Source: Paenibacillus_F chitinolyticus_A (lineage in GTDB: Bacteria; Bacillota; Bacilli; Paenibacillales; NBRC-103111). From it: DNA of 64,000 bases. Below the pieces are notes generated by a model, which saw only the letters and a list, made by a program, of their open reading frames with translations, ran no database searches and had not been told where the DNA came from. The translations under genes and the position numbers were made by a program. Below are positions 37,201-49,200 of the stretch, piece by piece (position 1 is the stretch's first letter; each line of letters starts with the position of its first letter). The stretch is from positions 2,604,001-2,668,000 of the forward strand of contig NZ_CP173427.1 in NCBI RefSeq assembly GCF_045038035.1. Reading direction: 5' to 3'.

Positions 37201-40200
37201 TACGAGCAGGCCGGCAAAGGGGAAAGCATCCGTTTTCCCGCGAAAACCGATTCCTACCTTGCCTGGTCCAATCAGCTCGCGGCCTATGCGCAAAGCCCGG
37301 ACATGGAGAAGGAGCGGGCCTATTGGCAGGACGTGGAGCGTACACCCGTGCCTCTTTTGCCGAAGGATATGGAAGCGGAGGACTCCCTGCAGCGGGACAG
37401 CGAGTCGCTCTTTGCCGTTTTGACTCCGGAGGAAACGGAACTGCTGTTGAAACGGGTGCACCGGGCCTATAACACGGAAATGAACGATATCCTGATTGCC
37501 GCTCTGGGAACAGCCGTGCAGAAATGGAGCGGACATGACCGGGTCCTTTTAAATCTGGAAGGTCACGGACGTGAGTTCATCGGAACGGATATCGACATTA
37601 CGCGGACGATAGGCTGGTTTACGAGCAAGTTTCCCGTTGTGCTGGAGCCGGAGAGCGGCAAAGACTTGGCGCATCAAATCAAAGCGGTCAAGGAAAGTCT
37701 GCGCCGGATTCCGAACAAAGGGATCGGATACGGGGTATGCCGGTACCTTTCGGAGAAAACGGACGGCTTGGTTTGGGGGGCCGAACCGGAAATTAACTTT
37801 AACTATTTGGGCCAGTTCGACGACGATCTGCAAAACAACGAGATGGGCCTGTCGCCTTATCCGGGCGGCAGCCCGGCAAGCGACCGGCAGGCACGCAGCT
37901 TCGTGCTGGATATTAACGGCATGGTCCTGGACGGTTCGCTGTCGCTTGACCTGAGCTACAGCCGGAAGCAGTTTCACAGAGCGACGATAGAGAAACTGGT
38001 TTCGCTGCTGGAGCAGAGCCTCCGGGAAATTATTGCCCACTGCGCGGCTGAGGAACGGACGGAGCTGACGCCGAGCGACGTGCAGTTCAAGGGACTGAGC
38101 GTTACTGACATGGAACGGATTGCCGAAGACACGGCACCTATCGGCGAGATCGAGAATATCTACACACTTACACCGATGCAGAAGGGGATGTGGTTCCACA
38201 GCGCGATGGACCCGCAGACGGGCGCCTACTTCGAACAAGCGCGTTTTACGCTGCTGGGCGAGCTGGATGTCGATGTTTTCTCCAAAAGCTGGGCCGAATT
38301 GGCCGCGCGGCATGTTGTGCTGCGGACTAATTTTTACAGCGGCGCGGGCCCAGAACCTCTGCAAATCGTGTACCGGGATAAGCCGGTCGGCTTCGAATAT
38401 GAAGATCTGCTGCATCTGGATAGTGCAGAACTCACAGCCTATACCGATAAGAAAGCGGAGGAAGACAGGCTGCGGGGCTTTGATCTGGAACGGGATGCGC
38501 TTGTGCGCGTCACGGTACTCCGGACGGATGAGCGGCGCTACCACGTGCTGCTCAGCTTCCAGCATATTCTGATGGACGGCTGGTGCTTGCCGCAGCTTAC
38601 GCAGGAGTTATTCGAAACGTACTCGGCTTACGTCCGGAATGTGAAGCCGGAGCGGATTGCGTCAGCGGACTACAACCAGTACATCGAGTGGCTGGAGAAA
38701 CAAGATGAAGAAAGTGCTTCCGGCTATTGGTCCGGTTATCTGGAAGGGTATGACGGACAGACGGAGCTTCCCAAAAAGACCGATGCGAAAAGCGGACCGT
38801 TTCTTCCGGAGCATGTCGTTTGCGAGCTGGGCAAAAACTTGAGCGAACGGATGGAGCATACGGCCAAACAGCAGCATGTCACGTTAAACACCTTGCTGCA
38901 ATCGGCATGGGGCGTCGTTTTACAAAAGATTAACGGGACGGGCGATGCAGTGTTCGGCAGCGTCGTCTCGGGAAGACCGGCTGAGATTCCGGGAATCGAA
39001 GAGATGATCGGACTTTTCATCAACACGGTACCGGTGCGGGTAACGAGCGAGCCGGACACGACTTTTGCCGACGTCATGGTCAAGGTGCAGGAGCAGGCGC
39101 TGGAATCCGGCCGTTACGATTATTATCCGCTGTATGAGATCCAGGCGCGAAGCTCCCAGAAGCAGGATCTTATCCACCACATTATCGCATTCGAAAACTA
39201 TCCGATGGACGAGCAGATGCAGCAGGCGGGCGGCAGCCAAACGGGCGGTCTGACTGTTACGGATGTCGAGATGGCGGAACAGACGAATTACGACTTTAAT
39301 ATGACGGTCGTGCCGGGAGAAGCCGTCGAAATACGTTTCGATTACAATGCCGGTATGTTTGCAAAAGAGGATGTCGAGCGTTTAAGTGGGCAGCTCATGT
39401 ACGTACTGGAACAAGTCGTGAACGATCCCCGGGTCAAAGTGGGCGACTTGGAGCTGGCGACGGCGGCTGAAAAAGCGCAAATTATTGAAGCGTTCAACGA
39501 CACAACGACGGATTTCCCGCGGGATAAAACCCTTCATCAGCTGTTTGAGGAACAGGCGGAACGGATACCGGATGCGGTGGCGGTCGTGTTTGAGCAAAAG
39601 GAACTTACGTACCGCGAGCTGAATGAGCGGGCGAATCGCCTGGCGCGTACGCTCCGGGGCGAAGGAGTCGGCCGGGACTGTCTCGTAGGCATTGTTGTCG
39701 AACGTTCCGTGGAGATGATCGTCGGCATTATGGCCGTGCTGAAAGCCGGCGGCGCTTATGTGCCGATCGACCCGGAATATCCGGAAGAACGTATCCGGTA
39801 CCTGATCGAAGACTCGGGCGCCCGGGTCATGCTGACGCAGCGTCATCTGCAGGAACGGATTCCCGTCCAAAGCACCCTGATCGTACTGGATGACGAAGGG
39901 TCTTACCACCCCGTCGGGTCGGAATTGGAACGAATCAACGAATCGGCCGATTTGGCCTGTGTGATCTATACCTCGGGAACGACCGGGAAGCCGAAAGGAA
40001 ACCTGGTGTCCCACCGGAACATTATCCGGATCGCACGAAATACGAACTATGTCGAGATTACGGAGCGGGACCGGGTTCTCCAGTTGTCCAGTTATTCTTT
40101 TGACGGGTCGATTTCCGACATTTTCGGCGCTTTGGTCAACGGGGCGGGCCTCGTTCTCATTCCGAGAGAGATCATGCTGGAAATCGGGCAACTGGCCGAA

Positions 40201-43200
40201 TTGATCGAAAGGCAGCGGATTACGGTTTCGCTCATTACGACCGCTTTTTTCAACGTGCTCGTGGATGTAAATGTGGATTGCTTGCGGCATATGCGGGCCA
40301 TTCTGTTCGGCGGAGAGCGCGTTTCGGTCGGTCATGTCCGTAAAGCGGTCGCTCATCTGGGACCGGGCAAAATCATTCATTTGTACGGCCCTTCGGAGAG
40401 CACGGTGTACGCGACGTACTATGTGGTGAACGAAGTGGCCGAGGACGCCGTGAATGTTCCGATCGGTCGTCCGATCAGCAATACGACGGCCTATATCGTG
40501 GATGCCCGCAACAATCTCCAGCCGATCGGTGTAGCCGGAGAGCTGTGCGTAGCGGGCGAGGGCTTGGTCCGGGGATACCTGAACCGGCCTGAATTGACGG
40601 CGGAGAAATTTGTGGACAATCCTTTCGTTCCCGGAGAACGCATGTACCGCACAGGAGACGTGGCGAGATGGCTGCCGAACGGAACGATCGAATATGTGGG
40701 CCGGATGGACGATCAAGTGAAAATCCGCGGCTTTCGGATCGAGCTTGGCGAGATAGAGGCGCAGCTGCTGAAGGTGGAATCCATCCGGAAAGCGACTGTG
40801 ACCGCCCGTGAAACCGCCGGCGGAGATAAACAGCTGTGCGCCTATTTCACGGCGGACGGCGAGCTTCAGGCAAGCCGGTTAAGAAGCGCCTTATCCCGCG
40901 AGCTGCCGGGTTATATGATTCCTTCGTACTTTGTTCAGATGGAGGAAATGCCGCTGACGACTAACGGCAAGGTGGACCGCAGAGCGCTCCCGGCGCCGGA
41001 ACTCAGCTTGCAGGAGGGGACGGAGCATACGGCTCCGCGGACTCCGCTGGAAGCGGACCTGGCCGCAATCTGGCAGGGCGTACTGGGACTGGAGAAGGTT
41101 GGCGTGAAGGAAAACTTCTTCGAACTCGGAGGACATTCTCTGCGGGCGACAACGCTTGTCAGCCGGATACGCAAAGAGCTTCACGTGGATTTCCCGCTGA
41201 AGGATGTCTTTGTTTATTCGACGGTAGAGGAGATGGCTCAAGCGATTGCAAACTTGACGCGGCTTTCGTTCTCTTCGATCCCCAAGGCAGAGGAAAGCGA
41301 GTATTACCCGCTATCTTCCGCGCAAAAAAGGCTGTTCATCCTTCAACAGCTCGAAGGGGCGGACCAAAGTTACAACATGCCGGGAGCTTTGCTGCTGGAA
41401 GGAGAGCTTGACCGGGATCGTTTTCAAGAAGCGTTCAGAGGTCTGATCGCGCGTCATGAGACGCTTCGCACCGGTTTTGGGATCATAAACGGGGAAGCGG
41501 TGCAGCGGATATACAGCGACGCGGACTTTTCGGTCGAGCATATTCGGGCAAGCGAAGAAGAGGCGGGCGAAGCCGTGCAGAAGTTCATCCGGCCGTTCGA
41601 CTTGGCGGCGCCGCCTTTGCTCCGGGTTGGCTTGATCGAACTGACGGCGGACCGGCATATTCTGATGTTCGATATGCATCATATCGTGTCCGACGGCGTT
41701 TCGATGGATGTGCTGGTGGAGGAGTTTGTCCGGCTGTACAGCGGCGAAGAACTGGAACCACTGCACATTCAATACAAGGACTACGCGGTATGGCAGCAAT
41801 CGGAGGCGCAGAAAGAACAGTTGAAGCGGCAGGAAGCTTACTGGCTCGATGTTTTCCGGGGAGAGCTGCCCGTACTGGAACTGCCGACGGATTTTGCCCG
41901 TCCCGCCGTACAAAGCTACGAAGGACAGACATTTGAATTTTTTGTCGACGCGCAGAAGAGCGAGGCTTTAAAACGTCTTGCGGCAGAAAGCGGCTCGACG
42001 CTTTACATGGTGCTGCTTGCGGCGTATACGGTGCTTTTGCATAAATATACGGCTCAGGAAGATCTGGTCGTTGGGACTTCCATTGCCGGAAGAACCCACG
42101 GGGACGTGCAGCCGCTGATCGGAATGTTCGTCAATACGCTGGCAATCCGCAATTACCCGGCCGCAGAGAAAACGTTCCTGAGTTATCTGAAAGAAGTCAA
42201 AGAAACGACTCTGGGCGCATACGAGCATCAGAACTACCCGTTCGAGGAACTGGTCGAAAAGGTTCAGACGGCTCGTGACTTGAGCCGCAATCCGATTTTC
42301 GATACGATGTTCTCTCTGCAAAACCTGGAGAACAAGGAATTTGAGCTGGAAGGGCTTAAGCTCACTTCCTATCCGAGCGAGTACGGCATGGCGAAGTTCG
42401 ACCTCAGCTTAGATGTCGTGGAAGAAAACGGCGGTCTCGAATGCAGCTTGGAGTATGCGACTTCCTTGTATAAAAAAGAAACAGTGGAACGGATGGCGCA
42501 GCATTTCGAGCAGCTGCTCGGTGCCATCGCCGAGAAGCCGGAGGCGAAAATCGCCGAACTGGAACTGCTGACTCCTTCCGAAAAAGAGCAGCTGTTCGAA
42601 GCGTTCAATCCGGCCATGTCCGAGCTTCCGCAGGTGCAGACGTTCCACCGGCTGTTCGAGGAACAGGCGGTCCGGACTCCCGATGCGGCGGCCGTCGTCT
42701 ACGAAGACAACCAGCTGTCGTACCGGGAGCTTAACGAGCGGGCCAATCGGCTGGCCGGAACACTGCGCGCTGGCGGCGTCGGCAGAGAGTCCATCGTCGG
42801 CATTTTGGGCGAGCGTTCGGTGGAGCTGCTCGTCGGGGTCATCGCCGTATGGAAAGCGGGTGGCGCGTACGTACCGCTTGACCCGGATTATCCGGCCGAC
42901 CGCATCCGGTTTATGCTCGAAGACAGCGGAGCGACGGTGCTGCTGACGCAGACTTCTCTCAGAGAGAGTGCCGGGGCTTGGCTGGAAGCGGAAGAGACGG
43001 CGTTGCGCGCGATCCTTTGTCTGGACGACGAACAGTCGTACGGCGGGGACGGAGAGAATGCGGCTATCGGAAGCAGGGCTGACGACAGCGTGACCGTCGG
43101 CGATGCGGACGACACCGCACAGCGTGCCGGAACGTCTGCCGGTCAAGAAGCCGCCGGCTGCGCAATCGGCCCTACGGCTGACAGCGCAGAGTCCGGCAGC

Positions 43201-46200
43201 TTGTCCGCATCAGGCACACCGGACGGCATTCCTTACGAGACCCAGCCGCACGATCTCGCCTACGTGATCTACACGTCCGGCACGACGGGACGCCCTAAAG
43301 GTGTCATGATCGAGCACCGCAGCCTCGTGAACACGGCGGCCGCCTACCGCCGGGAATACCGGCTGGACCGGTTCCCGGTCCGCTTGCTCCAGCTCGCGAG
43401 CTTCTCCTTCGACGTGTTTGTCGGAGATATCGCGCGGACGCTGTACAACGGCGGCACCGTGGTCATCGTGCCGAAAGACGACCGGATCGACCCGGCCCGC
43501 CTGCACGGCTGGATCCAAAAACAGCAGATTACCGTGTTCGAATCGACTCCGGCGCTCATCGTGCCGTTTATGGAGCACGTAGCCGAAAATGCGCTTGATA
43601 TGAGCTCGATGGAGCTGCTCATCACCAGCTCCGACAGCTGCAGCGTAGGCGATTACCGCGTGCTCCAGGAACGATTCGGCTCGCAGTTCCGGATCATCAA
43701 CAGCTACGGGGTCACGGAAGCGGCGATCGATTCGAGCTTCTACGACGAGCCGCTGGCGAAGCTGCCGGAGACGGGCAGCGTGCCGATCGGCAAAGCGTGG
43801 CTGAACGCACGGTTCTACATCGTGGACGCGCACCTGAACCCGGTGCCGGTCGGCGTCCTGGGCGAGCTGTGCATCGGCGGCCCGGGCGTGGCACGGGGCT
43901 ACTTGAACCGTCCGGATCTGACGGAAGAGAAGTTCGTGGACAGCCCATTCGTCACGGGCGAGCGTCTGTACCGCACGGGCGACTTGGCCCGGTGGACGGC
44001 GGACGGCAACGTCGACTTTATCGGGCGGATCGACCACCAGGCGAAAATCCGGGGCTACCGGATCGAAACCGGCGAGGTCGAGTCGCAGCTGCTCCAGGCG
44101 GACGGTGTCCGCGAAGCGGTCGTGATCGTGCGCGAAGACGGCGGCGGGCAGAAAGCGCTGTGCGCGTACTACACCGCCGAAGGCGAGCTGGCCGCAAGCA
44201 GCCTGCGCAGCGCGCTGGCGCAGGAATTGCCGAGCTACATGATCCCGTCGTATTTCATCCGGCTGGAGCGGATTCCGCTGACGCCGAACGGGAAAGTCGA
44301 CCGCAAGGCGCTGCCGGCGCCGGAAGCAGGCGCGGACGGAGGCGCGGAATATATCGCGCCAAGGACGCCGCTGGAAGCGAAGCTGGCCGCCATCTGGCAG
44401 GACGTGCTCGGTCTTCGAAAGGAAATCGGCATCCGCGATAACTTCTTCGACCTCGGCGGACATTCCCTGCGGGCGACGACGCTTGTCGGCAAAGTGCATA
44501 AGGAACTGAACGTCGATCTGCCGTTAAGAGACGTTTTCCGGCATTCGACGGTTGAAGAAATGGCGCGTGCAATCGCGCGGATGGAACAGCAGGAGCATGT
44601 CTCCATTCCTCTTGCCGAAAAACGGGACTATTATCCGCAATCCTCGGCGCAGAAGCGGTTGTACATTCTCAACCAGCTTGAGGGAGCGGAGCTGAGCTAT
44701 AACATGCCGGGAGCGCTGCTGCTCGAAGGGGCGCTGGACCGGAAGCAGTTCGAGGAAGCGTTCCGCAGACTGATTGAGCGGCACGAGACGCTGCGCACGG
44801 GCTTCGAAATGGTGAACGGGGAAGCGGTGCAGCGGGTATATGCGGCCGTGGACTTCTTCGTGGAACATTTTTCCGCGTCCGAGGAAGAAGCGGCTGAAAC
44901 GGTGCGGGGTTTTGTCCGACCGTTCGATTTGGCCAAACCTCCTTTGCTGCGCGTAGGCTTGGTTGAGATGGCGGCAGAGCGGCACGTTTTACTGTTTGAT
45001 ATGCATCATATCGTTTCCGACGGCGTTTCGATGGACGTGCTAGTGGAAGAGTTCGTTCGCTTATACAGCGGAGAAGCGTTGGAGCCGCTGCGCATTCAGT
45101 ATAAGGACTACGCCGTCTGGCAGCAGTCCGAAAGGCAGAAAGAGCACCTAAAACGCCAGGAAGCTTACTGGCTTGACGTTTTCCAGGGAGAGCTGCCGGT
45201 GCTGGAACTGCCGACGGATTATGCCCGTCCCGCCGTCCAGAGCTATGAAGGGCGGACGCTCGAATATTTCCTGGACGCCCGGAAAAGCGATGCACTGAAG
45301 CGGCTTGCGGCGGAAACCGGAACCACGCTCTACATGGTTCTGTTTGCGGCCTATACGGTAATGCTGCATAAATATACCGGGCAGGAAGATCTTATTGTCG
45401 GCACACCGATTGCGGGCCGGAACCACGGTGATGTGGAGCCGCTGATCGGAATGTTCATTAATACGCTGGCGATCCGCAGCTATCCGGCCGCGGAGAAAAC
45501 GTTCCTCTCCTACTTGCAGGAGGTCAAGGAAACGACTCTCGGCGCGTACGAGCACCAGAACTATCCGTTCGAGGAGCTGGTGGAAAAGGTTCAGGTTGCC
45601 CGGGATTTAAGCCGCAATCCGATTTTCGATACCATGTTCACGCTGCAAAATACGGATAATAAAGACTTTGAACTTGAAGGTCTCCGGCTGACCTCGTATC
45701 CGAGCGACAGCGCCATGGCCAAATTCGATTTGAGCCTGGATGTGATGGAGGACAGCGGCGGTTTGGATTACAGCTTTGAATATTCGACCGCTTTATACAA
45801 GAAAGAAACGGTGGAACGGATGGCGCAGCATTTCGAGCAGCTGCTCGGTGCTATCGCCGAGAAGCCCGAGGCGAAAATCGCCGAACTGGAACTGCTGACT
45901 CCTTTCGAAAAAGAGCAGCTGCTCGAAGCGTTCAATCCGGCCATGTCTGAGCTTCCGCAGGTGCAGACGTTCCACCGGCTGTTCGAGGAACAGGCGGTCC
46001 GGACTCCCGATGCGGCGGCCGTCGTCTACGAAGACAACCAGCTGTCTTACCGGGAGCTTAACGAACGGGCGAACCGGCTGGCGACAGCGCTGCGCGCGGG
46101 CGGCGTCGGCAGAGAGTCCATCGTCGGCATTTTGGCCGAGCGTTCGGTGGAGCTGCTCGTCGGTGTCATCGCCGTATGGAAAGCGGGAGGCGCGTACGTG

Positions 46201-49200
46201 CCGCTTGACCCGGATTATCCGGCCGACCGCATCCGCTTTATGCTCGAAGACAGCGGGGCAACGGTGCTGCTGACGCAGACTACTCTTAGAGAGGGCGCCG
46301 AGGCTTGGTTGGAAGCGGAAGAGACGGCGCTGCGCGCGATCCTTTGTCTGGACGACGAAAAGTCGTACAGCGGGGACGGAGAGAACGCGGCTATCGGAAG
46401 GATGGCTGACGACAGCGTGACCGTCGGCGATGCGGGCGACACCGAACAGCGTGCCGGAACGTCTGCCGGTCAAGAAGCCGCCGGCTGCGCAATCGGCCCT
46501 ACGGCTGACAGCGCATCGTCGGGCAGCTTGTCCGCATCAGGCACAGCGGACATCGACTCCGCCGAGACGCAGCCGCACGATCTCGCCTACGTGATCTACA
46601 CGTCCGGCACGACGGGACGGCCCAAAGGCGTCATGATCGAGCACCGCAGCCTTGTGAACACGGCCGCCGCCTACCGCCGGGAATACCGGCTGGACCGGTT
46701 CCCGGTACGGCTACTCCAGCTCGCGAGCTTCTCCTTCGACGTGTTCGTCGGAGATATCGCGCGGACGCTGTACAACGGCGGCACCATGGTCATCGTGCCG
46801 AAAGACGACCGGATCGACCCGGCCCGCCTGCACGGCTGGATCCAAAAACAGCAGATTACCGTGTTCGAATCGACTCCGGCGCTCATCGTGCCGTTTATGG
46901 AGCACGTAGCCGAAAATGCGCTTGATATGAGCTCGATGGAACTGCTCATCACCAGCTCCGACAGCTGCAGCGTAGGCGATTACCGCGTGCTGCAGGAACG
47001 ATTCGGCTCGCAGTTCCGGATCATCAACAGCTACGGCGTCACGGAAGCGGCGATCGATTCGAGCTTCTACGACGAGCCGCTGGCGAAGCTGCCGCAGACG
47101 GGCAGCGTGCCGATCGGCAAAGCATGGCTGAACGCGAGGTTCTACATCGTGGACGCGCACCTGAATCCGGTGCCGGTCGGCGTCCTGGGCGAGCTGTGCA
47201 TCGGCGGCCCGGGCGTAGCACGGGGCTACTTGAACCGTCCGGATCTGACGGAGGAGAAGTTCGTGGACAGCCCGTTCGTGACGGGCGAGCGTCTGTACCG
47301 CACGGGCGACTTGGCCCGGTGGACGGCGGACGGCAACGTCGACTTTATCGGGCGGATCGACCACCAGGCGAAAATCCGGGGCTACCGGATCGAAACCGGC
47401 GAGGTCGAGTCGCAGCTGCTCCAGGCGGACGGCGTCCGCGAAGCGGTCGTGATCGTGCGCGAAGACGGCGGCGGCCAGAAAGCGCTGTGCGCGTACTACA
47501 CCGCCGAAGGCGAGCTGGCCGCAAGCAGCCTGCGCAGTGCACTGGCGCAGGAATTGCCGGGCTACATGATCCCGTCGTATTTCATCCGGCTGGAGCGGAT
47601 TCCGCTGACGCCGAACGGGAAAGTCGACCGCAAGGCGCTGCCGGCGCCGGAAGCGGGCGCGGACGGAGGCGCGGAATATATCGCGCCAAGGACGCCGCTG
47701 GAAGCGAAGCTGGCCACCATCTGGCAGGTCGTGCTCGGTCTTCGGAAGGAAATCGGCATCCGCGATAACTTCTTCGACCTGGGCGGACATTCTCTGCGGG
47801 CGACGACGCTTGTCGGCAAAGTGCACAAGGAACTGAACGTCGATCTGCCGTTAAGAGACGTTTTCCGGCATTCGACGATTGAAGATATGGCAGCGGCAAT
47901 CGCCAACATGGAACGGCAGGAGCATGTCTCCATTCCTCTTGCCGAAGAGCGGGACTATTATCCGCTCTCGTCGGCGCAAAAAAGGCTCTTTATCCAGCAC
48001 ACGCTGGAAGGGGCGGATGAGCTTTACAACATGCCGGAAATGCTGCAGCTCGAAGGGCCGGTGGATATCGGCCGGATAGAGGAAGCTTTCCGGACATTGA
48101 TCGCAAGGCACGAGACGCTTCGCACCGGATTTGAAATGGTTCACGGAGAACCGGTTCAACGGATACACGATCAAGTGGAATTCGCAGTCGAAACGAGCAA
48201 AGCCGTCAAAGAAGACACGGCACAAATCGTCCGCAGCTTCGTCCGTGCGTTTGACTTACGGACACCGCCTCTGCTTCGCGCAGGCCTGATCGAACTGGGT
48301 CCGGAGCTGCACATTCTCATGTTCGATATGCACCATATTGTCTCCGACGGTGTTTCCATGTCGATATTGGTGGACGAATTTTCTCGGTTGTATGCGGGAG
48401 AAGAGCTTCCTCCGCTGCGAATTCAATACAAGGATTACGCGGCATGGCAGCAGAGCGAAACGTACAAAGAACGCACACGGCAGCAGGAGTCGTACTGGCT
48501 GGAAGCGTTGGCCGGCGATCTGCCCGACGTGGAGCTTCCGGCCGATTATGAGCGGCCGCGGGTACGTAGTTATGAAGGCGGTCATCTGGAATTTGAAGTC
48601 GGCGCGGATCTCACCGCTAAGCTGGGCGATCTGGCAGCCTGGTCGGGAAGCACCTTGTTTATGATCCTTTTATCCGCCTACAACGTGCTGCTGTCCAAAT
48701 ACAGCGGAAAAGAAGATGTTATTGTCGGAACGCCCGTTGCAGGCAGAACGGATGCCGATCTGGAGCCGGTTATCGGCATGTTCGTCAACACGCTGGCGAT
48801 CCGCAACCGGCCTGCCGGCGGCAAAACCTTCCTTTCCTTCCTGGAGGAAGTGAAGGAATCGGCGCTGGGAGCTTTCGAGCATCAAGACTATCCGTTCGAA
48901 GAGCTCGTGGAGCGCTTGAATGTGAAGCGGGAAGCAGGCCGCAATCCGCTGTTCGATACGGTATTCGATATGCAGAATATCGAGGAACACGAGGCTTCGC
49001 TCGGAACTCTTCGTCTCAAGCCTTATGAGCTGGACGATCTGGAAGAAGCGAAATTCGACCTCACCTTGTTCATGTCGGAAGACAACGGCGCGCTCGGCGG
49101 AGGGTTCTTTTACGGGACGAAATTGTTCAAAGAGGCGAGAATCCGGACAATGGTCCAGGATTACTTGCATATCTTGTCCCAGATTTGCGAAAATCCCGAA

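Noticed and set aside
27453..47895. Tandem near-identical A domains as a possible assembly artefact
   Set aside because: Reading frames are intact, each copy has distinct substitutions and different neighbouring condensation domains, and the order matches a known product family; a real duplication is the simpler explanation, though long reads would settle it.
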